5,777 nucleotides of DNA from Actinomycetota bacterium (GCA_016783995.1 JADHVN010000091.1:1-5777); one strand, 5' to 3'; positions 1-5,694 are shown, counted from the first letter of the stretch. Numbers and translations: made by a program. The notes: a model not told the origin generated them from the letters alone.

Positions 1-47
1 CCGATGCCAGAATTAAAATAGTAATTAGATGATACTTTTTATAATCC

Positions 48-68
48 TTGATTTATATAACAAATCAA
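48..68. repeat. Small inverted repeat near left edge
   Basis: TTGATTT (48-54) and AAATCAA (62-68) are perfect 7-base complementary arms around a 7-base AT loop. No T-run follows on either strand, so it is a poor intrinsic terminator. It could be an operator, a chance palindrome in AT-rich DNA, or a left-end hairpin of the mobile element whose right end lies at 310-360. Nothing in the sequence decides between these. The rest of 1-150 shows no coding signal beyond frames too short to judge. Confidence 0.3.
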
Positions 69-151
69 AAACATTTATTTCCAATTACATTTTATTTTAA
101 TCTCTCGATAAGTCAAAATTGTATAATAATGAATACGTGCTGATATTTTTA

Positions 152-160
152 TGGTATAAT
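152..160 (+). promoter_or_regulatory. Candidate extended -10 promoter
   Basis: TGGTATAAT matches the extended -10 pattern TGnTATAAT exactly, but no good -35 box lies 15-19 bases upstream. Transcription would start near 167, just before the GC-rich omega-RNA-like island at 175-360. AT-rich DNA produces TATAAT by chance, and another copy is present at 122-127. The position is suggestive but the call is inference. Confidence 0.35.
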
Positions 161-174
161 AATAACAATAGTAA

Positions 175-324
175 GGTTATTCAAGAGTTGCCGAGAAAAC
201 TCCGTCTGCTTGCAGCGGGGATGAATCGGTAAAAAATACGCTGGGGCACAGCGGAATTGGCGCCTGTGGAGTTGGAGGGTTGCCTTCGACATTGAAGCAG
301 GAAAAAGAATGCTTAGTAAACTAA
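175..324 (+). pseudogene. TnpB C-terminal remnant (IS200/IS605 family)
   Basis: After a stop at 172-174 one frame stays open for 49 codons to TAA at 322-324. It has no plausible start codon. It encodes segments such as SACSGDESVKN and GACGVGGLPSTLKQEKE, the low-complexity Gly/Cys/Ser tail that TnpB (IS605 OrfB) proteins carry after their RuvC and zinc-ribbon parts, commonly ending near a KQE motif. TnpB is the RNA-guided nuclease of IS200/IS605 and IS607 elements, and this 3' end doubles as omega-RNA sequence. None of the catalytic RuvC residues or zinc-finger cysteines remain, so no protein function is expected. The segment is much richer in G and C than its flanks, which supports an origin in a mobile element. 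Family assignment is from memory of TnpB tails. Confidence 0.6.
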
Positions 325-360
325 GCAGAAGCCGCAGGGCTTGCTCTGTGGAGTGTCACT
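175..360 (+). ncRNA. Omega-RNA-like scaffold / IS605 right end, orphan
   Basis: The segment has the order seen at TnpB right ends: protein tail, first hairpin, a GAAGCC linker, second hairpin, then GGAGTGTCAC. Hairpin 1 is TGCTTAG (310-316), loop TAAA, CTAAGCA (321-327), with perfect pairing. The GAAGCC linker is at 328-333 and shares its last two bases with hairpin 2. Hairpin 2 pairs CCGCAG (332-337) with CTGTGG (346-351), including one G-T wobble, and two further inner pairs are possible around CTTG. In living elements this RNA binds TnpB, and the bases just past the right end act as the guide. No tnpB body is present here, so the scaffold is an orphan: either a decaying remnant or an RNA used by a TnpB encoded elsewhere. 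Start and end are approximate. Confidence 0.55.
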
Positions 361-487
361 GTTAGATAATGTGTTAATGGAATAAGTCTGAAATTTTTTT
401 TGGCTAACCTTCCAAATTAAAATCAGCATTTTTATGCATTATTTATACTATTTCTGTTTTTTTGTTAAAGATGATTTTTAATAAGTG

Positions 488-493
488 AAAGGA
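488..493 (+). promoter_or_regulatory. Ribosome binding site of RRM gene
   Basis: AAAGGA ends seven bases before the GTG at 501. It supports a GTG start for the RRM protein; no better-placed ATG lies in that frame before the conserved RNP2 strand. Confidence 0.65.
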
Positions 494-500
494 AATCAAG

Positions 501-848
501 GTGAATAAAAGACTATATGTAGGCAATCTGGAGTACTCTACTACAGATAAAGAACTGGAGGAACTATTCTCCAGTGAAGGTAGTGTAACTTATGCAAAAG
601 TAATTAGAAGTCTGGATGGTCGATCAAAAGGCTTCGGGTTTGTGGAAATGGGAACTGAGGAAGAAGCAGCAAAAGCTATAGAAAAGTTTAACCAGAGTAA
701 TTTTAAGGACAGGAAACTTTTAGTAAATGAAGCCAGACCTCAGGAAAACAGAAGTTTTAGTGGAAATAAAAGAAGCGGTAATTACCGGAATACACCCAAA
801 GATGATCTTAATTATAAGTTAAGAAAATTAAGAAAAAGGTTTAGATAG
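501..848 (+). CDS. RRM-domain RNA-binding protein
   Basis: This encodes a 115-residue cytoplasmic single-RRM protein of the small bacterial type found in cyanobacteria and scattered other phyla. RNP2 is LYVGNL (residues 5-10) and RNP1 is KGFGFVEM (43-50), a full match to the RNP1 consensus with both stacking aromatics (F45, F47) plus Y6. The beta-alpha-beta-beta-alpha-beta fold fills about residues 4-79. The tail (80-115) is hydrophilic, Asn/Arg-rich and ends in a strongly basic stretch, LNYKLRKLRKRFR, likely to add non-specific RNA contacts. The start is GTG with AAAGGA seven bases upstream. It stands alone, about 300 bases ahead of the sigma-factor gene. Such proteins are thought to bind single-stranded RNA as chaperones or in stress adaptation; the target here is unknown. 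The family call is very secure, the role is not. Confidence 0.93.
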   Translation: MNKRLYVGNLEYSTTDKELEELFSSEGSVTYAKVIRSLDGRSKGFGFVEMGTEEEAAKAIEKFNQSNFKDRKLLVNEARPQENRSFSGNKRSGNYRNTPKDDLNYKLRKLRKRFR

Positions 849-950
849 TTTTCTTAGAATTCCCAGTTATGGTAAGATTCTGCAAGCAATTTTATCCACA
901 ATCCTGAATTTGAGAGCCTTTGTAATTTTTTGGGTTTATACCTTATCTAA

Positions 951-979
951 GTTATGTAACTAAATTATAAATACATAAC
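951..979. repeat. Inverted repeat in RRM-rpoD spacer
   Basis: GTTATGTA (951-958) and TACATAAC (972-979) are perfect 8-base complementary arms around a 13-base AT loop. The long loop and lack of a T-run directly after make a terminator unlikely. A dyad of this size could be a protein-binding operator for the downstream sigma-factor gene. The function is not known. Confidence 0.35.
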
Positions 980-994
980 CTGATTATTTTAATG

Positions 995-1013
995 ACCTTT
1001 AAATTTTAAGGGT
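995..1013. terminator. Possible weak AT-rich terminator
   Basis: ACCTTTAAATTTTAAGGGT is a near-perfect palindrome (outer A-T and two C-G pairs, one T-G wobble, AT core), followed by a T-rich stretch (1013-1022). It could end transcription from the RRM gene before rpoD. The stem is weak and the AT background favours chance palindromes. The rest of the 849-1091 spacer shows no gene and no convincing sigma-70 promoter. Confidence 0.25.
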
Positions 1014-1091
1014 TATTTTATTTAAATATGTTTTTTAAAATTATTATATTAATTTTTACTGGGCAAAAATTAAAAAGTTTAGATTATTTAT

Positions 1092-1104
1092 AAGGATTAG
1101 GGTG
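1092..1104 (+). promoter_or_regulatory. RBS and GTG, likely ancestral rpoD start
   Basis: AAGGA (1092-1096) stands five bases before a GTG at 1102-1104. Read from there, the frame gives a few codons and stops at TAA (1114-1116). Dropping one A from the A5 run at 1108-1112 puts GTG in frame with the sigma-factor gene. The ATG at 1151 has only the weak purine stretch AGAAGAAG upstream. The better signal is therefore at 1102. Confidence 0.45.
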
Positions 1105-1150
1105 ATTAAAAATTAAAAGAGGATTAGAGTTTAAATTAGAAGAAGTAAAG

Positions 1151-2212
1151 ATGCTGATCAGTAAAGGTAAAGTAGATGGTCTGCTTACCACAGAGGAAAT
1201 TACTGAAACTCTTTCAGATATAGAGCTGTCCAAGGAACAGATTGAAAATATTTATGACGTTATTCAGAATCTGGGAATAGAGATCGTAAGTGAAGAAGAT
1301 GAAGATATCGATACCAAAGTTCAAAATATAAAAACAGATAGGGATCTATTAAAAAAGAGACCGGATCTTACGATAAAGTATCCTACTAATGACCCGGTAA
1401 GAATGTATCTTAAAGAGATTGGTAAGATAAGACTACTTACCGCTTTTGAAGAAGTGCAACTTGCAAAGAGAATTGAAGCTGGAGATCCTGTATCAAAAAA
1501 ATTGCTGGTAAAGGCGAATCTGAGATTGGTGGTAAGCATTGCCAAAAAGTATATTGGAAGGGGTCTGCTTTTTTTAGACCTTATACAGGAGGGTAATCTT
1601 GGACTGATAAGAGCGGTAGAGAAATTTGATTACAGGAGAGGTTTTAAATTTTCTACATACGCAACCTGGTGGATAAGACAAGCTATTACAAGAGCTATGG
1701 CTGATCAGGCTAGAACTATCAGAATCCCGGTCCATATGATAGAGAACATTAATAAATTGATAAGGGTTCAAAGGCAGCTACTTCAAGAACTTGGTAGAGA
1801 TCCTTCACCTGAAGAGATTTCAGAGAAAATGGATTTTACCCCTAATAAGGTAAGAGAAATAATTAAAATAAGTCAGCACCCTGTTTCATTTGAAACTCCA
1901 ATAGGTGAAGAAGGTGACAGTCACCTTGGTGATTTTATAGAGGATTCGGAAGTAGAAGCACCTTCAGATGCTGCATCTTTCAAGATGCTTCAAAACAAGC
2001 TAAAAGAGACACTTAATACATTAGATTATAGGGAAAGAAAAATTATAGAGCTTAGATTCGGTATAAATGATGGCCAGCCAAAAACACTAGAAGAGGTTGG
2101 AAGGGAATTTGGTGTTACGAGAGAAAGAATTAGACAAATAGAATTTAAAACTCTAAATAAATTACGAAGCCCAAATAGAAGCAAAGCTTTAAGAGATTTT
2201 CTGGAAAGTTAG
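1151..2212 (+). CDS. rpoD: RNA polymerase primary sigma factor (sigma-70)
   Basis: This is a 353-residue group 1-like sigma factor that directs core RNA polymerase to -35/-10 promoters. From the ATG at 1151 the order is: a region 1.1-like segment (about 1-50), an acidic and charged linker, region 1.2 from [11 protein letters not shown] (81-91), region 2 from [17 protein letters not shown] (122-138) through the -10-recognising [17 protein letters not shown] (170-186), region 3 (about 195-265), and region 4 with the -35 helix-turn-helix [17 protein letters not shown] (315-331) and tail [10 protein letters not shown]. Length is close to B. subtilis SigA (371). Region 1.1 similarity continues upstream of this ATG (in-frame codons give EFKLEEVK, 1127-1150), so the true N-terminus is probably about 16 residues longer. 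No dnaG lies next to it. Region 4 has IEFKTL where IEAKAL is usual. Presence of region 1.1 argues for the primary factor rather than an alternative one. Confidence 0.93.
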   Translation: MLISKGKVDGLLTTEEITETLSDIELSKEQIENIYDVIQNLGIEIVSEEDEDIDTKVQNIKTDRDLLKKRPDLTIKYPTNDPVRMYLKEIGKIRLLTAFEEVQLAKRIEAGDPVSKKLLVKANLRLVVSIAKKYIGRGLLFLDLIQEGNLGLIRAVEKFDYRRGFKFSTYATWWIRQAITRAMADQARTIRIPVHMIENINKLIRVQRQLLQELGRDPSPEEISEKMDFTPNKVREIIKISQHPVSFETPIGEEGDSHLGDFIEDSEVEAPSDAASFKMLQNKLKETLNTLDYRERKIIELRFGINDGQPKTLEEVGREFGVTRERIRQIEFKTLNKLRSPNRSKALRDFLES

Positions 2213-2241
2213 TTTGTGGGTTATAAAAACCAATATATTAA

Positions 2242-2310
2242 GGTACTTATGATGTAGTTGTTTTAAATAATAAAGCAAACGGTGCGCTAGCAAGAGCTTC
2301 TAAAGTTTAA
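2242..2310 (+). pseudogene. Unidentified C-terminal gene remnant
   Basis: A frame opening after TAA at 2239-2241 and closing at TAA 2308-2310 encodes 22 residues, including VVVLNNKANGALARA. It has no start codon and looks like the tail of a lost protein. The NN...G.A...A pattern faintly resembles the C-terminus of DUF72 (YecE-like) TIM-barrel proteins, but this is too short to assign. It may be chance. Confidence 0.25.
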
Positions 2311-2311
2311 A

Positions 2312-2340
2312 TTGTTTATTGAAACTTTTTTTATTAAAAT
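2312..2340 (+). promoter_or_regulatory. Candidate xylB promoter
   Basis: TTGTTT (2312-2317) and TAAAAT (2335-2340) are separated by 17 bases. An alternative pairing is TTGAAA (2319-2324) with TATAAC (2340-2345) at 15 bases. Either would yield a leader of roughly 85-90 bases before xylB. No XylR or cre-type operator could be recognised. The AT content makes this tentative. Confidence 0.3.
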
Positions 2341-2427
2341 ATAACAGAGTTTTCCACTAGAAGTAGGGATGAAGCAGATATTTGGACTGACCCTGAAATA
2401 AAGAGAATCCCTGAAATGGGAGAATAG
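2338..2427 (+). pseudogene. Unidentified C-terminal remnant before xylB
   Basis: A frame open from the stop at 2335-2337 to TAG 2425-2427 encodes 29 residues ending DEADIWTDPEIKRIPEMGE. The charged, tryptophan- and proline-containing composition looks like a genuine protein C-terminus, and it lacks a start codon. It ends eight bases before the xylB ATG, spacing typical of an operon, so it may be the stub of the gene that once preceded xylB. I do not recognise the family. No equivalent upstream body is visible between rpoD and here. Confidence 0.35.
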
Positions 2428-2435
2428 AGTATAAA

Positions 2436-3920
2436 ATGGCCCACCTTATTAGTTTTGATATAGGAACCTCTTCAACAAGATGTATATTAATAAATGAGGA
2501 TGGTAAACTAATAGCATCAGCAATTAAAGAATATCCCTTATTTACTCCAAAGCCTGGCTGGGCAGAACAAGATCCTGAAGACTGGTGGAAAGCGACAGTA
2601 TTTACAATAAAAGAAGTTCTTACTAAATCAAAAATAAATCCATCTAATATTGCAGCTATAGGCCTATCTGGTCAGATGCACGGCTCTGTATTTTTAGATA
2701 AGGGAGGAAAAGTGATAAGGCCTGCTATCTTGTGGTGTGATCAGAGAACAGAAGCTCAGTGCAAGGAAATTTATGATATATTTGGTTATGAGGGCTTTAT
2801 AAAATTATCCTATAATCAAGCATTAACTGGTTTTACTGCACCTAAAATATTATGGTTAAAAGAAGTAGAACCAGAAAACTATAAAAAGGTAATCCAGATA
2901 CTTCTCCCCAAAGATTTTATAAGATATAAGCTCTCAGGCGAGTATGCCACTGAAGTGTCTGATGCTTCAGGGACTATACTTTTAGATATAAAGAAAAGAG
3001 ACTGGTCTAAAGAAATATTATCAGGGCTTTCCATTAATAAAAGCTTACTTCCAAAAGTGTATGAGTCTTCAGAAATTACCTCCTACTTATCAGCGGAAGC
3101 AGCTAAAATAACTTGTCTGAAGGCAGGCATTCCTATAGTAGGTGGAGCAGGAGACCAGGCGGGAGGTGCAGTGGGATCTGGTATAGTATCAGAAGGATTA
3201 ATTTCAGATTACCTTGGAACTAGCGGAGTAGTATTTGCTTATTCAGATTCTCCTGTATATGATCCCCAGGGAAGACTACATTCATTCTGCCATGCTATTC
3301 CTAATAAATGGCATCTTATGGGAGTAACTTTGGCTGCTGCAGGATCTTTTAAATGGTACCATGATACTATTGGTCCACAGGACTATGATATTCTTAACCA
3401 GCAAGCCGGATCAGTTTCTCCAGGAAGTGAGGGGCTGATATTTTTACCATATTTATCAGGAGAAAGAACTCCCTACAATGATCCTTATGCCAGAGGAGTA
3501 TTCTTTGGTCTCTCCTACGCCCATACTAAAAATCATATGGCAAGGTCCGTTATGGAAGGGGTAGCCTTTTCTCAGTACGACTGTCTGAATTTAATGAATG
3601 AGCTTGGTATTAAATCAGATAAGGTTATCTTATTTGGCGGGGGAGCCAGGTCAAAACTATGGAGACAAATAATTTCTGATATATTCAGTATCACCATTGT
3701 TACATTAAATGTCGAAGAAGGACCCTCATATGGTGCAGCAATTCTAGCTGGAGTGGGAGCTGGAATATATAAAACCGTAAAAGAGGCTGCAGATAGAATA
3801 ATTAAAGAGGTTAATAGAACTAGTCCAAATAGCGATAACGTTAAGAAATATAGGAAATATTATAAAAGCTACAGGTCTCTTTATCAGAGTTTGAAAGGGG
3901 AGTTTTTTAAAATAATTTAG
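2436..3920 (+). CDS. xylB: Xylulokinase (FGGY family)
   Basis: It phosphorylates D-xylulose to D-xylulose 5-phosphate with ATP (EC 2.7.1.17), the entry of xylose carbon into the pentose phosphate pathway, in the cytoplasm. The 494 residues (E. coli XylB is 484) show the N-terminal phosphate-binding strand FDIGTSSTR (7-15, with D8), the substrate loop GQMHG (79-83) typical of xylulokinases, WCDQRT (100-105), the catalytic aspartate in GGAGDQAGGAVG (236-247, D240), LPYLSGERTPYNDP (337-350), and the C-terminal nucleotide-binding GGGARSKLWRQI (401-412). All key residues are present and the gene looks intact. The ATG at 2436 has a purine-rich AGAG six bases upstream and the product begins right at the first strand. 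It converges with the PfkB kinase, 25 bases apart. No xylose isomerase is in view, so xylulose could also come from another polyol route. A related FGGY substrate cannot be fully excluded. Confidence 0.93.
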   Translation: MAHLISFDIGTSSTRCILINEDGKLIASAIKEYPLFTPKPGWAEQDPEDWWKATVFTIKEVLTKSKINPSNIAAIGLSGQMHGSVFLDKGGKVIRPAILWCDQRTEAQCKEIYDIFGYEGFIKLSYNQALTGFTAPKILWLKEVEPENYKKVIQILLPKDFIRYKLSGEYATEVSDASGTILLDIKKRDWSKEILSGLSINKSLLPKVYESSEITSYLSAEAAKITCLKAGIPIVGGAGDQAGGAVGSGIVSEGLISDYLGTSGVVFAYSDSPVYDPQGRLHSFCHAIPNKWHLMGVTLAAAGSFKWYHDTIGPQDYDILNQQAGSVSPGSEGLIFLPYLSGERTPYNDPYARGVFFGLSYAHTKNHMARSVMEGVAFSQYDCLNLMNELGIKSDKVILFGGGARSKLWRQIISDIFSITIVTLNVEEGPSYGAAILAGVGAGIYKTVKEAADRIIKEVNRTSPNSDNVKKYRKYYKSYRSLYQSLKGEFFKII

Positions 3921-3945
3921 TAATAAGTTTTAAAATATAACAAAA

Positions 3946-4923
3946 TTAATTTTTTCTTTTCAAAATAAAATCATCAACTTCATTCTTAGTAGGCAAGGCT
4001 GGAATAACTCCTTTCTGTGTGGAAGTTATTGCTGCAGCAGCACTGGAAAATCTAATTACTTCTAAAAGAGCTTTTTCATCTTTACACAGTGCTGAGATAT
4101 GCTTTTTTATCACACCAAAAAGTATTCCCGAAACGAAACTATCACCGCAACCGGTAGCATCCACCGTATCTACTTTATAAGCATCTACTTTTCCTAAAAA
4201 TTCTTCTGTAGCATAATAACTGCCTTTCTCGCCTAAAGTCACTATGCATATCCTGGGACCCATTGATTTTATCTTTTTTAAACCCTTCTCAAGTTCAGTT
4301 TCACCAGTTATAAACTGCAATTCCTCATCATTCAGTTTCACTACATCCGCAAAAGACATGGCATGCTTCATAGTCTTTTTGGCCATATCCAGCGAAGGCC
4401 ACAGCATGTTCCTAAGGTTGGGGTCATAGGATATAACAGAACCTGCTGATTTGGCTATATCTATAGCTTTATAAGTGGATGAACGGCTGGGTTCAGTTAT
4501 AAGGGTTATGGAACCATAATGGAATATTTTTACATTTTGCAATAAATTTTTATTGAATTTCCTGTAATCTAAATTCATATCTGCACTGGGGTTTCGGTAA
4601 AATAGAAATTCCCTGCTGTTAGGAGTAGGAAGTGATATAAAAGCCAAGCAAGTTCTTGCTTTTTTATCGTATTGTACCTGGGAGATATTAACCTGGTTAT
4701 CCTCAAGAGTTTTTACTAAAAATTTTCCAAATATATCATCACCAACCCTGCCCATAAATGCAGAAGAGAGTCCAAGTTTTGCTGCACCAACAGCCACATT
4801 AGCAGGAGCTCCACCCGGGACTCTCTTAAATTCTGTGACCTCAGAAAGAGCTACTCCTGACTGCACTGGAAGGAAATCAATAAGTACTTCTCCAAGGCAT
4901 ATGATATCTGTTTTTTTATTCAT
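3946..4923 (-). CDS. PfkB-family sugar kinase, fructokinase-like
   Basis: This ribokinase/PfkB-family enzyme transfers phosphate from ATP to a sugar hydroxyl; fructose to fructose 6-phosphate is the best guess. Numbered from the ATG at 4923 (325 residues), it starts DIICLGEVLIDFLP, has PfkB signature 1 from GGAPANVAVGAAKLG (37-51) to GRVGDDIFG (58-66), then SYDPNLR (165-171) as in fructokinases, KLNDEE (196-201), and signature 2 DTVDATGCGDSFVSGIL (252-268) with the catalytic base D261 and anion hole GCGD. The usual A of GAGD is C here. A GTG at 4956 would add 11 residues that overlap the upstream frame and match nothing in the family. The ATG at 4923 is preferred because its ATGA overlaps the stop of the upstream SAF remnant, a translational-coupling layout. 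It appears intact although its operon partners are broken. Aldose, deoxygluconate or apulose-type substrates remain possible. Confidence 0.88.
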   Translation of the reverse strand: MNKKTDIICLGEVLIDFLPVQSGVALSEVTEFKRVPGGAPANVAVGAAKLGLSSAFMGRVGDDIFGKFLVKTLEDNQVNISQVQYDKKARTCLAFISLPTPNSREFLFYRNPSADMNLDYRKFNKNLLQNVKIFHYGSITLITEPSRSSTYKAIDIAKSAGSVISYDPNLRNMLWPSLDMAKKTMKHAMSFADVVKLNDEELQFITGETELEKGLKKIKSMGPRICIVTLGEKGSYYATEEFLGKVDAYKVDTVDATGCGDSFVSGILFGVIKKHISALCKDEKALLEVIRFSSAAAAITSTQKGVIPALPTKNEVDDFILKRKN

Positions 4924-5180
4924 ATTTTTTGTAAAAGACTTTCCTGAATTTTCCACAAATTATATCTTATACTATTAGTATTAAGTTTCACATCATCAAA
5001 AGTTATAATCTTATCTTTTTTAATATTTATTTTAACTTGACTGCCTTCCAAAAGTCCAATAGGAATATAACCTTTTTCCTTCATCAGCTTAAAATCTACA
5101 GCCAGTCCGGAATAAGTATAACCTCCAGCAGTATCTAATAGCTCTCCTTTTTGCAGGTCTTTTTTTGCCCTTCCAGCACT
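4920..5180 (-). pseudogene. SAF-domain C-terminus of COG4091-type oxidoreductase
   Basis: An 86-codon minus-strand frame without a start encodes AKKDLQKGELLDTAGGYTY, then YIPIGLLEGSQVKINIKKD and IITFDDVKL, closing at TGA (4920-4922). This is the C-terminal SAF module of predicted homoserine-dehydrogenase-like NAD(P) oxidoreductases (COG4091). Those proteins run to about 430 residues; the Rossmann domain and middle are absent. Its upstream end runs directly into transketolase sequence. The TGA overlaps the ATG of the PfkB kinase (ATGA), so the two were once a coupled operon pair. The enzyme is not functional as it stands unless fused by frameshifting. Family call is from recognised motif order (KGE.LD..GGYT, IP.GL.EG, IT.DDV). 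Confidence 0.65.
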
Positions 5181-5499
5181 CTATTGTTTCCACTATTTTA
5201 TGAGCAGATAATCCATATTTTTCAAATAACTCTTCAGGTAATCCAGATTCTCCGAAACAATCTCCTATGCCAATTCTTTTTAAAAATATGCCTCTGGTCT
5301 CTTCCAGAGTTTCTAGTACTGCACTTCCCAGACCGCCAATAATACTATGTTCTTCACAGGTAAATACGTTTTTTGTCTTGGAGCAGCTTTCGAGTATAAG
5401 ATCTCTATCTATAGGTTTTATAGACGGCAGGACACTTGAAGAAATGAGCAATTCAGCTAACAGATTAGGATCATGGGTATCCTCACAAATTGGACCCAC
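5089..5499 (-). pseudogene. Transketolase C-terminal fragment, frameshifted
   Basis: This is the end of the C-terminal subunit/domain of transketolase, which moves two-carbon units between pentose phosphates with thiamine diphosphate. Recognisable are PSIKPIDRDLIL (about residues 25-36), VFTCEEHSIIGGLGSAVLE (45-63), KRIGIGDCFGESGLPEELF (74-92) and EKYGLSAHKIVETIE (93-107). Only the third transketolase domain remains (full C subunit about 310 residues). Its first ~20 residues look eroded by small deletions, with ISSSVL joined to PSIKPID and a few residues missing. The first codon is a GTG without a ribosome site. After residue 107 the frame leaves transketolase and translates SAF-domain DNA out of frame to its stop at 5089. 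The transition is at the A7 run (minus strand of 5160-5166). A remnant, upstream of the SAF and kinase genes. Confidence 0.75.
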
Positions 5500-5694
5500 T
5501 CCAGTACTGGATGAAGAGATAAAAGAACTTTTTTATAAATAAATATACTTTTTTAGAGACTATACAGGACTCTAACTACTTAAGTCTTCGTCTTCAATTT
5601 GCTTTCGGATCTCATAAGTATAAATAAGCTTTCCTAAAAATAGTAAGTTTTGGTTGTTTTTACTTAAAAATATTTAAATATAATTCTGGATAAA

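Noticed and set aside
1..32. Very short tails at the left edge (one frame ends DARIKIVIR, another PMPELK)
   Set aside because: Two different frames look equally plausible and both are too short to support a gene end.
391..401. T-run after the omega-RNA-like region as an intrinsic terminator
   Set aside because: No stable GC hairpin lies directly before the eight Ts; the closest stems end about 40 bases upstream.
444..449. TATACT as -10 for the RRM gene
   Set aside because: No -35 at suitable spacing and no extended -10; similar hexamers are common in this AT-rich DNA.
1321..1771. Minus-strand frames of 65-74 codons inside rpoD
   Set aside because: They lie antisense to strongly conserved sigma-factor regions 1.2-3 and have no domain features; they are shadows of rpoD.
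3921..3945. Bidirectional terminator between convergent xylB and kinase genes
   Set aside because: The 25-base gap is AT-only in character and forms no hairpin by eye.
4244..4429. Plus-strand frame opposite the PfkB kinase
   Set aside because: It is antisense to conserved kinase sequence (SYDPNLR, KLNDEE) with no recognisable features.
5151..5542. Plus-strand frames opposite the transketolase remnant, one ending GPTPVLDEEIKELFYK
   Set aside because: Most of the length is antisense to clear transketolase motifs. The last ~16 residues look protein-like, but there is no start, family or independent support.
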